This document shows positions 46,948 to 55,472 of a stretch of 64,000 nucleotides of DNA, piece by piece. Position 1 is the first letter of the stretch; each line of letters opens with the position of its first letter. Made by a program: the position numbers and the translations under genes. Source of the stretch: Gambelia wislizenii (taxonomy: Eukaryota > Chordata > Lepidosauria > Squamata > Crotaphytidae). The notes below the pieces were generated by a model. It worked only from the letters and a program-made list of their open reading frames with translations. It was not told the origin of the DNA and did not search any database. The stretch spans positions 269,537,501 through 269,601,500 of the forward strand of contig JAUMIR010000004.1 in the NCBI GenBank assembly GCA_030847615.1, given 5' to 3'.

Positions 46948-47341
46948 GAATTCAACCTATTTAATTCCCTCTAATATCTTCAGCAGGGGGAGTGAACCTG
47001 GTGAGGGACCAGCTGAGGCGGTAGGTCTATCCTAGACCACACACCCCAGCCTTCCCTGGCGAACACCTGGGTCCTGGTGAGGAACCCCAATTGACTGGGG
47101 TTGCTCACCAGCCGGCCCGCGTCTGGAAGGTGAACCCAAAAGTCCCTCACCCAAGCCCCACGGATTGGGGTGAAGGATTATCCTTTAGGCCAACCTCAAG
47201 GCGGGTCTCCTTCTGTCCACCTAGGCCCCAAGACCTGAAGTGGCCCTTCCAGAGACCCAACCTTCACCGAAAATTGGTGCCAAGGTGCCCACCGCAACAA
47301 CACCTCCCCCTTTCCTGCCACAGAAAGGGGCAAGCGTCCAC

Positions 47342-47932
47342 TTAGTCCCTTTCCCCCACCAGCTCGACCAAAAGGTCCCTCAACCCCTGCTGAAGATCGG
47401 TCAAGAAAATCATATTACCTGCGTCCGAGTGGTGAACCCCGTCAGCCCTGTAAAGCTCGGGCCTCTTGGACACGATGTCAGGGTGGGGAACATAGTAACC
47501 CAACCCCTTATACATGGCATTCTTAATCTCTCTGTTAGCTCCCCTACGGGCTTTATCAAGAGACCGAGGATCACCTTCCCCCCTCCATTGCCTCCTTGGC
47601 AATATAGCTGACCACACGACAATAACATCAGGCCAGCGTGCCTTAATTACCCGTATGTCGTGTATCGCCTGAAGGACTAAAGCCTTCCCCTTTAATAACC
47701 CCAAATCATTCCCCCCTAAATGAAGGATGAGAACATCCGGCGGAGGCCCTTGGCGCTCCCCAAAAAGCAATGGCAGCAGGCCACGCCACCGCAGACCCCT
47801 TTTCCCCACCCACTCAACTGTTGCCCCATTTCCCAAACTCAAGTGAGGCCCAACATGACACATCCGGGCCTGTCGGGCCGCCCAGTACACCATACTGTGG
47901 CCACAGATCAGCACCCGCAGCCTCACCGACAT
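47342..47932 (-). CDS. SGNH/GDSL-type hydrolase of the Ngaro element
   Basis: The first ATG is at 47932-47930 and gives 196 residues. Block I is LICGHSMVYWA with the nucleophile Ser13; block III is LHLGGNDLG with Asn75; block V is DGVHHSDAGN with Asp164 and His167, completing the Ser-Asp-His triad. No stop or frameshift is seen. An SGNH hydrolase is a known accessory protein of vertebrate Ngaro and some CR1 retrotransposons, presumed to act as a lipid or acetyl esterase; its role in transposition is unknown. The frame is also open upstream of the ATG (to 47968) but with no ATG there, so translation probably starts at 47932. A strong splice acceptor 12 bases upstream suggests it is expressed from a spliced mRNA. 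Confidence 0.88.
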   Translation of the reverse strand: MSVRLRVLICGHSMVYWAARQARMCHVGPHLSLGNGATVEWVGKRGLRWRGLLPLLFGERQGPPPDVLILHLGGNDLGLLKGKALVLQAIHDIRVIKARWPDVIVVWSAILPRRQWRGEGDPRSLDKARRGANREIKNAMYKGLGYYVPHPDIVSKRPELYRADGVHHSDAGNMIFLTDLQQGLRDLLVELVGERD

Positions 47933-47943
47933 CAGCCTAGTAT

Positions 47944-47978
47944 CTGCAAAACAAAAAGGGGAAGACAACCAGTTAGTA
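47944..47978 (-). other. Branch point, pyrimidine tract and 3' splice site before the SGNH ORF
   Basis: On the minus strand: TACTAAC at 47978-47972 (perfect branch-point consensus), a pyrimidine-rich tract, and TTTTGCAG with AG at 47945-47944. The TAA inside TACTAAC is the stop codon of the tyrosine recombinase (47975-47973). The exon would start at 47943, 11 bases before the SGNH ATG. A good donor, CTTTAG|GTATGT (GT at 48850-48849), lies 9 bases after the reverse-transcriptase stop codon; a donor further 5' is also possible. Confidence 0.6.
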
Positions 47979-48887
47979 AGTGAGTGGTCGCACGTAACGC
48001 CAGTAGGAGGAGGACCTCCACCGACCGATCCCCTGAATTGCTGTAGATGTCATGCCCATAGCCGCCGCTGTGGATGCAGCCCCTATACGGAAGGAATGGG
48101 TAGCAAAACGAACCCCTTGAAGACCCAACTTACCCAGTGCTCTTGACGTCACGCTCCAAAACTGGTATTTAGTCAAGGGGGAAAAATCCTCATGAATGAA
48201 AAATGGACCCGCACGTGGGCCACGAACTGCAAGAAACTGCTGCAACGCCCTAACTGGGCACAACTCCGGGTCACCACAAGGCAGCAAACAACATTGCTTG
48301 CCCTTCCCTCGCTGATCCGTCTTAGAAAAACGCAATATCAAAGTGACCCGGCATCTTTCCATGATAACATCTCTAAGCTCCAACGCTCTATGGGAGGTAT
48401 CACCCTTGGATGCCTGCACCAGCTCACTGATGCGTAAAGCACCGAAAAAGGCCGTCAGGGCTGCTGCATGGAAAAGCAGGACTTCATATGGCGACTTACA
48501 AATGCCCGCCCAAATTGAAACCAACCCCTTCAAGATCATGGGTGAAATGGGAACTCTACTGTCTCTTCTACGCCCGCGCTCTCTGGACCAGCCCTCCAAA
48601 GCTTTACGAATGCGAAAATCCCCAGTACTGTCAGGAGCTCCCTGAGCCTTAAGCCAAAAAGCAATTGCTGACAAACGAACCCTAATAGATTGTGGGGCCA
48701 ATCCCTTCTGATGTAGTGCTAAGCAAAACTGGAAAAGCTGTTCAAAAGGAACCAAAACACTCTGAGTAACACCTAACTGTTCCCTAAACTGAAAAAACTC
48801 GCGCAACGCCCTGGAATATCCTTTCAATGTGCTGGGAGCCATAGACATACCTAAAGCCCTTACGAGCTCTGCCTCCCAAGCCTCCAC
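47973..48887 (-). CDS. Tyrosine recombinase of the Ngaro element
   Basis: About 304 codons are open; the first in-frame ATG is at 48848 (residue 14), while the 48887 start is a GTG. It would integrate the cDNA circle by site-specific strand exchange. Catalytic positions: Arg152 in FFGALRISELV, Lys189 in RFSKTDQRGKG, His264 and Arg267 in THSFRIGAA, Trp290 in GIGRW, and the nucleophile Tyr298 in YWRYVRPL (Tyr295 is an alternative). An N-terminal SAM-like core-binding region covers residues 15-100. It overlaps the end of the RT frame by 28 bases in another frame, so it needs a separate start, frameshift or splice. No disruption is seen. Confidence 0.92.
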   Translation of the reverse strand: MEAWEAELVRALGMSMAPSTLKGYSRALREFFQFREQLGVTQSVLVPFEQLFQFCLALHQKGLAPQSIRVRLSAIAFWLKAQGAPDSTGDFRIRKALEGWSRERGRRRDSRVPISPMILKGLVSIWAGICKSPYEVLLFHAAALTAFFGALRISELVQASKGDTSHRALELRDVIMERCRVTLILRFSKTDQRGKGKQCCLLPCGDPELCPVRALQQFLAVRGPRAGPFFIHEDFSPLTKYQFWSVTSRALGKLGLQGVRFATHSFRIGAASTAAAMGMTSTAIQGIGRWRSSSYWRYVRPLTY

Positions 48888-50674
48888 AGGCTTGCTGGCA
48901 TTGGATCGCCCTCGGGTGCTGCGTCGGGGGCCAACTCTCTGAAGCGCTCCATCTGCATGCGGGAAAGAGCGTCGGCGATACCGTTGTTAACGCCCGCCAC
49001 ATGCCGAGCGACAAACAAGATATTAAACTTCAAACACTGCAACGTGAAGGCCCTAACAAGCACCATCACCCGAGGGGACTTAGAGGTAAGGGAGTTTATC
49101 ACCTGGACGGTAGCCATATTGTCGCACCAAAAGTGCACAGATGAGTTCGCCAATTCATCAGCCCAAATAGTGGCCGCCACTAAAATGGGAAAGAATTCTA
49201 AAAATGTTAAATCAGCAACAATATCCGAAGCCGCCCAATCCGTCGGCCATCTACTAGCGCACCACCGTCCACCAAAATAAACCCCAAATCCCATAGAACC
49301 AGCTGCATCAGAAGCTATCTGGAAATTACCCTTGAGCTTACGTTCCTCACGCCAAAAGGAGACGCCATTAAATTGGTCCAAAAACTGCTGCCATACCAGC
49401 AAATCAGCCCTTATATCCCTAGATATACGGATTAAAAAATAAGGCAGCTTTACACCCCTAACAGCGTCACACAATCGGCGAAGGAAAGCCCTCCCAGGTG
49501 CCACCACCTTACACGCAAAGTTCAAATGGCCTATCAGGACCTGAAATTCGCGTAGAGTAGCCTTACGCATAAGCAAAAACTGGGACACCCTGTTCCTTAA
49601 ATCAGCAACTTTAACAGGAGACAACCTACATTGTTGATTAATGGTATCGATTTCGATACCCAAAAAGGTCAAAACCTGGGCAGGACCCTCTGTTTTTTCA
49701 GGTGCAAGAGGAACCCCCAACTCACCTGCTAAGGCTTCAAACTGGTGCAGCAAATATGCACACTGGCCAGACTGATACGGTCCTATCATCAAAAAGTCAT
49801 CCAAATAGTGGACAACACTGCATAGACCAGTTCTGGCTTTCAGCGCCCATTCAAGAAAGGTGCTGAAAGTTTCAAATGCATTGCATGAAACAGAACAACC
49901 CATGGGAAGAGCCTGATCCATGTAAAACTGCCCCTCAAACTGAAAACCCAATAACTCAAAGTCCTCCGGATGAACTGGCAAAAGTCGAAAAGCGGATTTT
50001 ATATCACACTTCGCGAGTTCAGCCCCCCAACCCTGAAGGCGAACTGCCCGCACTGCTGCATCAAAGGAAGTGTATTTCACTGTACACAGGTCGTGAGGAA
50101 TAGAGTCATTCACTGAATCCCCTTTGGGGTACGATAAATGGTGAATGAGCCTAAATTCCCCTGGTGCCTTTTTGGGAACAACACCCAAGGGCGACACTCG
50201 CAGGTTTGGAACCGGAGGATTCGGAAAGGGACCTAGAACTCGCCCCTCATTAACCTCTTTCCTAATCTTTTCCTTAACAACGTGCTCCAAACCGTAAACA
50301 GATTTCAAATTGCGAGCCCAAAAGGGGCGCCTAACCCCTTGAAATGGAATTCTAAACCCAAACTGAAAACCATCGAGTAAATACATAGCTGCCTTTCTGT
50401 CAGGATAAACCTGGAGCCAACGCTGCAAAACTTCATTGTTGATTGGGCTGGGCCCCTTTTTGAGTGTGAGTGGTAGAAACTCCACCCCTGCCTCCTTGAT
50501 TGGCCCTACCTCCCCGGGCAGCCTGCTTTCCCCTAAAGCAGCTCCGAAAGGAATGCCCCCCACCACAAATGGAGCACTCATGACTGTACTTACAGGGTTT
50601 CCTAGCACAAAAACCATGTGAACTAAACTCCCAGCAAACCTGCTTAACTGTAGGCGCCGCGCCACCGGGAGCAC
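48860..50674 (-). CDS. Reverse transcriptase-RNase H of the Ngaro element
   Basis: About 604 codons are open. RT motifs: LGVVPKKAPGEFRLIHHLSY (160-182), AKCDIKSAFRLLP with the first catalytic Asp224, ALPMGCSVSCNAFE (256-268) and the active-site VVHYLDDFLMIG (Asp292, Asp293). RNase H: ASDAAGSMGFG (Asp456), LEFFPILVA (Glu493), FWCDNMATVQ (Asp518) and HVAGVNNGIADALSR (Asp568). The leftmost residues overlap the gag frame by 242 bases in a different frame, and 50674 is a GTG. So expression needs frameshifting in the overlap or initiation at an internal ATG (for instance Met20, near 50617). No protease domain and no disruption are present. Confidence 0.93.
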   Translation of the reverse strand: MLPVARRLQLSRFAGSLVHMVFVLGNPVSTVMSAPFVVGGIPFGAALGESRLPGEVGPIKEAGVEFLPLTLKKGPSPINNEVLQRWLQVYPDRKAAMYLLDGFQFGFRIPFQGVRRPFWARNLKSVYGLEHVVKEKIRKEVNEGRVLGPFPNPPVPNLRVSPLGVVPKKAPGEFRLIHHLSYPKGDSVNDSIPHDLCTVKYTSFDAAVRAVRLQGWGAELAKCDIKSAFRLLPVHPEDFELLGFQFEGQFYMDQALPMGCSVSCNAFETFSTFLEWALKARTGLCSVVHYLDDFLMIGPYQSGQCAYLLHQFEALAGELGVPLAPEKTEGPAQVLTFLGIEIDTINQQCRLSPVKVADLRNRVSQFLLMRKATLREFQVLIGHLNFACKVVAPGRAFLRRLCDAVRGVKLPYFLIRISRDIRADLLVWQQFLDQFNGVSFWREERKLKGNFQIASDAAGSMGFGVYFGGRWCASRWPTDWAASDIVADLTFLEFFPILVAATIWADELANSSVHFWCDNMATVQVINSLTSKSPRVMVLVRAFTLQCLKFNILFVARHVAGVNNGIADALSRMQMERFRELAPDAAPEGDPMPASLWRLGRQSS

Positions 50675-51574
50675 GCTGCACCTGGGTGCTTGATGACCTC
50701 ACTAAATGCCCACTATTTGTCCTTTCCCCCTGGATCGGGCGCGCCGGGGTCATGAGCTGCATCCACAACTGAGGATGCATCATATCCCACCTCAAAGAAG
50801 GGTAAATTGCAGCCCTCATTCGAAAGGCTTCGTCATAAAGCAGCCAAGCTGGTCCTGCAAAATCACCATATGCCCTATGGATTATATCCAGATATTGAAA
50901 TAGGGCAGCTGCTCGATGAGGATGCGCCTTAACCACAACTCCAGCAAAAATGAGGAAACCAGAAAGCCAATTGGTCCAGTTCCTCTCAACCTTTCTCTTC
51001 CTCAATTTCTCCTTCTCCTTCTCATCCATCTCGTCCTTGTCTTTCTTTTCCACCTCCCTATAAAGCAGCGAAAAAAGGTCCACATATTCACCTTTGACTA
51101 TTTTTTCCCTGGTAGATGAAAGCAGATGGTCACCTAATGGCAGAGACATTTCCCCAAAGGGAATTGCCGAATATGCAATGGAATCATAACCCGTGCCCTG
51201 AGCTGCATAAAGTGACCCCTGAGCCATCCCAAAAGGGGGAACCATCGCTCCCATCCCATAGGTGGACCAAGGGGACCATTGAGCTGGTGTCCAGTTAAAG
51301 CTCTGCTGTGTTGGCCAAGACCCCTGCATGGTCTGTGTACCTGAGGCAGTAGCTCCCACACCCTGCGCCAAGGGGGGCCAAGTCCCCCAAGGCCAAGATG
51401 CACTTATAAAGGGAGTAGATGACTGAACCACTGACTCACCTGCAGTTACAGGCACGGTGTTATCATTAGCAGACTGTTCCACAGGATTGCTTGAAGGATG
51501 TTCAAACCCAATAGCTTCATCAACATGAGTAGACCCGGCAGCCCCATCCGGATTGATGTTGCGCTCCAAAATAT
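50433..51574 (-). CDS. Gag, main part, of the Ngaro element
   Basis: About 380 codons in the same frame as the 76-codon segment upstream, separated from it by one TAA. The N-terminal half is Ser/Thr/Gly/Trp-rich and disordered-looking. A highly charged KKDKDEMDEKEKEKLRKRKVE stretch precedes a Trp-rich predicted helical region (LSGFLIFAGVVVKAHPHRAA). Near residues 307-342 a Cys/His cluster (CWEFSSHGFC, CKYSHECSICGGGHSFRSC) is the zinc-binding motif typical of DIRS/Ngaro Gag. There is no ATG near the start, so it is reached by reading through the stop, by splicing it out, or the copy is mutant. Confidence 0.85.
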
Positions 51575-51600
51575 CTAAGCAAGAAAGAATTTAATCAGCG
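51575..51600 (-). other. Possible 3' splice site overlapping the in-frame gag stop
   Basis: After GCTGATTAAA (51599-51590; branch-point-like CTGAT and the TAA stop at 51593-51591) comes TTCTTTCTTGCTTAG with AG at 51576-51575. One donor of compatible phase is GCA|GTGAGG (GT at 51721-51720). It would give a 147-bp intron, remove the stop and keep the gag frame. The donor is only moderate. Confidence 0.4.
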
Positions 51601-51821
51601 ATCTGTCTCTTTTTCCCTTGTGAACGAGAAGGCCCAACCTCCTCCTGATGAACACCCTGCAACTTTTCCAAACGCTGAATCCGAGCCATAATTGCATCCC
51701 AAGGCAACTGCTCATCCTCACTGCTAGATAACTCAAGATCAGGTACTGGCGGGGCCGGCAAGGGTTGCTTAGCAGCCTTTCCCTTGCCCTTCTGACCGCC
51801 TCTTCCCTTCCTAAAGGCCAT
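51591..51821 (-). CDS. Gag N-terminal segment of the Ngaro element
   Basis: The ATG at 51821-51819 opens 76 codons ending in TAA (51593-51591). The start is very basic (MAFRKGRGGQKGKGKAAKQP), followed by an acidic SSSEDEQLPWD segment and a short coiled-coil-like MARIQRLEKLQ. It is in frame with the main Gag downstream. It could be the true Gag N-terminus cut by a nonsense mutation, a first exon, or a small separate protein. Confidence 0.75.
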   Translation of the reverse strand: MAFRKGRGGQKGKGKAAKQPLPAPPVPDLELSSSEDEQLPWDAIMARIQRLEKLQGVHQEEVGPSRSQGKKRQIAD

Positions 51822-51871
51822 TGCAGTAAAAACTTGAACTTAACTGTAAGTGAACTAAACTATAATATCGC

Positions 51872-51897
51872 TATTATTATTATTATTATTATTATTA
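51872..51897. repeat. (ATT)n microsatellite in the Ngaro 5' region
   Basis: A run of ATT/TTA units immediately upstream (minus strand) of the gag ATG. Confidence 0.9.
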
Positions 51898-52489
51898 ACA
51901 ACAGGACTACTCAACACAATTCGCCAACCAATCTAACAATATTACAGATCAAATACCAACCCCAACGTTAATGAGGTAATCCCCCAAAAGTTGCCACCTT
52001 TTTACCTACGAAATAAAATCAGCAAATAGCCGCTAATTAAACCAATAAATTAGCACCCTTAAAATGGCTACCCGGTGAAAAAACACCTTTAAAATGGCCG
52101 CCCTTTCAGCCCAAACAAAATGGCCGCCCCCTATATAACTTCACAGAAAATGGCCTACTCAAAGGCCAGAAATGGCTCCCAATGTGAAAAACAACCAAAA
52201 AGGCCCCCTGGTGGCCCGCCAGAAAAAACTGCCACCTGTAAAGTAAACCGACAATGACGAACAATAAGGAAGGGGGGGAAGGGTTAGGGAGTGTATTGTA
52301 ACATATATATTACCCACCCAATCCCAACTTAAAGTAAAGAAAACAATGGGGGGGTTGCGACAAGTATACTCCCTGACGACTCTGATGACAGGCCCAACCG
52401 AGCCACGGACCACGCCACAAGTAAGTAGACGCTTCTCGGGGAGCCACCCACAGCCCGGGGCCTCAAATCAGGCGGCAGTCAGAAGCGAG

Positions 52490-52804
52490 GCACGCAGCAA
52501 GCCGCCAAGCAGCCGCTCGTCGGCACGGCCCCCCGCGCTGCCCCCGGACCAGAGAGACTCCTCCTGGTGCACCGCAGCCGCGGCAGCGCCCCAACTCAGG
52601 AGGGTTCACAAGCCGAGGTGGCAATCAGAAGCCCGGCACGTAGGAAGCCGGCAAGCGGCCGCTCGCCAGCACCGCCACCCACGCCGCCCCCGCACAGGAG
52701 AGACTTCTCCAAACACGCCGCAGCCGTAGGAAGCCGGCAAGCGGCCGCTCGCCAGCACCGCCACCCGCGCCGCCCCCGCACAGGAGAGACTTCTCCAAAC
52801 ACGC
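52490..52804. repeat. 86-bp GC-rich tandem repeat in the Ngaro 5' region
   Basis: Two nearly identical 78-bp blocks, 52641-52718 and 52727-52804, start TAGGAAGCCGGCAAGCGGCC and repeat with a period of 86 bp; a third, diverged copy lies at about 52491-52577. Tandem blocks in an element's 5' region often hold promoter elements. Long open frames across them are repeat-driven. Confidence 0.88.
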
Positions 52805-52903
52805 AGGTCTTGGAGGAACGACAAGCCGGAGCTGTGAACCGCCCTTCTTCCTCCCCAGTCAAAGGCTGCCGGTTAAGAAGGAGGAGGCAAGGGGCGGGAA
52901 GCC

Positions 52904-52912
52904 TTATATATA
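52904..52912 (-). promoter_or_regulatory. TATA box of the Ngaro element
   Basis: On the minus strand GGATATATATAAGGC, with a GC box GGGGCGGGG just upstream (52930-52921) and another GC-rich motif downstream. This predicts a start near 52880 and a 5' leader of over 1 kb before the gag ATG. Confidence 0.55.
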
Positions 52913-52937
52913 TCCTCCGGCCCCGCCCCTCACCTCC

Positions 52938-52961
52938 GTCGCAGGCAACGCTGCCTGCGAC
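52938..52961. repeat. Perfect 10-bp palindrome near the Ngaro 5' end
   Basis: GTCGCAGGCA and TGCCTGCGAC around a 4-base loop (ACGC). It sits about 100 bp from the element end, between the TATA box and the terminus, and could be part of a recombinase-recognised site or only a transcript hairpin. Confidence 0.6.
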
Positions 52962-53092
52962 CAAAGTAGAGAGGTCTCCTAGCCGCAAACGGTGGCAAAG
53001 ACGGCTCCCTGGCCAAAGCGGCTCCGCCGCAAGGCAGGGAACCAAATTGTGTTGTTTTCACGTCATATTTGGCACATCTGATAGTCTCCTTG

Positions 53093-53568
53093 ATGCCACA
53101 CTTATGCACCAGCATGTCCTCAGCCATTGCTTATATTGATTAGGGGAACCAAAAAAAGCAAAGGCCTGCAGATCCAAACAGAAAGTCTCTTAGACTATAG
53201 CATCACATGGGAATCTTCCTCAATTTACCTTTCATCACCTTGCTATTCACCTCTGCCTTACTCTTCTCTTCTTTTTCAGGCTCTGCCTTTGGCTTCCTCC
53301 TCCTCCTGAATCCTCCTGATGACTTGCACATACCCTCAGAAAGTTAAGTTGGTGTGGGGGCTTTTCAAGGAGTTGGCAGAACCTTGGGGAGCTACAAGTC
53401 TATGTACTTTACTTTGCTAACTACTGATCGAATGGTTTAACACAAAATGTTATTTTGTAATGTGTTGATTCCAAACTCTGGGTATCTTGATTAGTGTTTG
53501 TGCTACCTGCCAATTGTGAACTCATGCAGGAGCCAGTTGCCAGTTAACAAATACATAGGCCTTTATCA
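53093..53568. other. Unassigned sequence
   Basis: Nothing recognised. Confidence 0.35.
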
Positions 53569-54187
53569 CACCAGCCTGTTGTCTCACAGCAATCTCGTTG
53601 TTGAAGTAAACGGGAACATACTGGTTTGAAAACAATCATTATCACACTTTTCTGCAATCATGCTATTATGCTGCTTTGGTGATCCAGGGTCCCATGCTCA
53701 CTCTCCTGCACCACCTAGCCAACCCTGCCTTCCTTCCCATGTATGCCCTACCCAGCGCACACATGCCTTTCAATTGTTTTATTTTAATTTTTGCCATGAT
53801 TCCACAATTATGGCAAAATGATAAAAATCTTTAAAATTAAAATAAAAGAAATGGGGGGGGGGAGGAAAATGAAGTAAAATCAACCTCAGATTGCTTGGAA
53901 ATAGTTGGAGGGAGAGGGGGTGGAGAGAAGGAGAATCACACCCACTCACACCACGTGACTGTCAGAATATCGGAACTGCAAGGACCTATCGTACCAGTGG
54001 CAGTAGTGGGGAAATAGCAAATATTGGGAGCCATTGGTGGGTTTTTCCTGTCAATGAAAGGTGCATTCCACCAATGACTGAAATGCAAAGCAGCAACAGG
54101 AGAGACATGATATTGTGTGACAAGTACTGGCCAAAGATGCTGCTATCCTGCTGTAATTGTGATTAACCAGTCTCATGTGATATAGTC
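53569..54187. mobile_element. Possible non-autonomous DNA transposon
   Basis: 'ggcctttatcacaccagcct' at the left is loosely inverted at the right ('aaccagtctcatgtgatata' then 'gtcc'). The interior has no coding signal. The terminal match is imperfect and no target duplication is clear. Confidence 0.4.
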
Positions 54188-54799
54188 CACAGTTGGTGAA
54201 AAAAAAATTATTCACCACATGCCAATCAGGACCTAAACAAATAAATAAATAAATCTACACAGCCCTCCAAATTGGGTGACCCATTTTGTGGAATGGGTCA
54301 GTAGGGTGCCATGGAGGGATCCCATGTACCAACTTAAAGGCCCATGATGTTCTTCTGCACCCATGATGATTTTAAATGAGGGTGTGTTTCTCAGAATTCA
54401 GTGTTCCCTTCCTTCCAGTTTTACTGCTCTTAGCCACTGATAGCACGCAACATTCTGCTGTCTTAAACAGAACCTGAATCTAATGTCACCAACTACAATC
54501 AGTAATTTAATTGAAAAAGTTTCCTACTTCATCCAGATACTAATTCCTTTATTCTCCCCCCACCCCACATAATCCATACCAGTGGTACTACCTGGAGCAG
54601 CTCACTTCACCTTGTTTCATAGAAGGGCAAACTGTGCTCTTAGGCACCCTCTTCAGATTCAGTGTAGGTAGACTTGTCCTTTACTTCAGTATCATGTTTC
54701 CTTGTTTTGTTGTGCTTTTTTATGGGGGTGGATGTGCCAACAAACAGCAGTAATGTTTGTGATACAATATACTTGTCTTCTTCACTGTGTGTCCCATAC
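54188..54799. other. Unassigned sequence
   Basis: An (AAAT)n run lies at 54237-54255. Nothing else recognised. Confidence 0.4.
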
Positions 54800-55160
54800 A
54801 ATCCCTTATGTGTTTATGTGAACCCCCTTCCCAGAGAGGCCAGGATGGCCCCATCCTTGCTCTCCTTCCGGTGGCAGATTAAAATATTTTTGTGCTGCCA
54901 GGTTTTTACAAATTGACAAAGGCTTAGCTTCTAAGTCTGTGTGGTGCTGTTTAAAATATTTTAAAGGGTTTTTATAGAGGGTTTTTTAAAAAAATGTTTT
55001 AATTTAAAAATTGTTTAACTGTTTTTAAATTTTATATTTATACTGTTATTTTTATTTTTGTATTGTTTTTAACTTGTATTGTTTTAAATATGCTGTTCAT
55101 TGCCTTTAGTACTATTATTGGGAGACAGGTGGGATATAAATGAATAAAATATTAATAATT
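54800..55160 (+). mobile_element. L2-like LINE 3' tail
   Basis: 'ttgctctccttccggtggca' and 'gattaaaatatttttgtgct' (end of the ORF region), a T-rich 3'UTR, then 'ctgttcattgcctttagtac' and 'ggtgggatataaatgaataa'. It resembles 26300-26541. Confidence 0.65.
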
Positions 55161-55396
55161 AGTTCCTTACATTTGCCCGACCTTCTATTTTTGGCCATCT
55201 TGATTTCATTCTCTGCTGTTCTTTTTTTAAAATTTCCCTTCACATTCCCTTTTCCACCCCTTCCCTTTCATTGTACTTCCTGCTTTTGTTCTCTACCTAT
55301 CTTCACCTGCCTTCTTTTTGAAAATCTGTTGCTTTCCGTGAACATACCAGTGTCATAAATGTGTGCCTGAATGGAGCAAACCATAACATCTGCACA

Positions 55397-55399
<3 letters not shown>
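55161..55399. other. Unassigned T/C-rich sequence
   Basis: Nothing recognised. Confidence 0.4.

Positions 55400-55472
<73 letters not shown>
55400..55472. repeat. Compound (TC)n(CA)n microsatellite
   Basis: About 24 TC units followed by about 12 CA units. Confidence 0.97.

Larger units (their letters stand above)
46890..53057 (-). mobile_element. Ngaro-type (DIRS order) tyrosine-recombinase retrotransposon, ~6.2 kb
   Basis: Gene order on the minus strand is gag, reverse transcriptase-RNase H, tyrosine recombinase, SGNH hydrolase. There is no aspartic protease and no DDE integrase, which excludes Gypsy, BEL and Copia; the recombinase and SGNH hydrolase place it with vertebrate Ngaro elements. 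Boundaries come from the interrupted host MITE and are good to about 10 bp. No target duplication is evident, as expected for recombinase-mediated insertion. The 5' part (52340-53057) is CpG-rich with a TATA box; the 3' part has AATAAA. I could not find the split direct repeats (A1..B1-A2-B2) expected of Ngaro. Three enzymatic ORFs are uninterrupted; gag has one in-frame stop. Confidence 0.92.
46327..53089 (+). mobile_element. 600-bp MITE family, copy 4, split by the Ngaro element
   Basis: The left terminus 'ggaggttatcagatg' at 46327 and right terminus 'cacatctgatagtctcc' ending at 53089 are the family ends. The exact 3-bp duplication TTG flanks them (46324-46326 and 53090-53092). Left part about 46327-46889 and right part about 53058-53089 sum to about 595 bp, close to the 596 bp of copy 2. 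The MITE was therefore in place before the retrotransposon landed near its right end. Confidence 0.85.

Noticed and set aside
46890..53057. Gypsy or endogenous retrovirus as identity of the 6.2-kb element
   Set aside because: There is no integrase, protease or LTR pair; the recombinase with R..H-x-x-R..Y and the SGNH hydrolase point to Ngaro.
52346..53139. Open frames of 127-190 codons in the GC-rich 5' part of the Ngaro element
   Set aside because: They cross the 86-bp tandem blocks and are in the wrong strand or position for an element gene; composition explains them.
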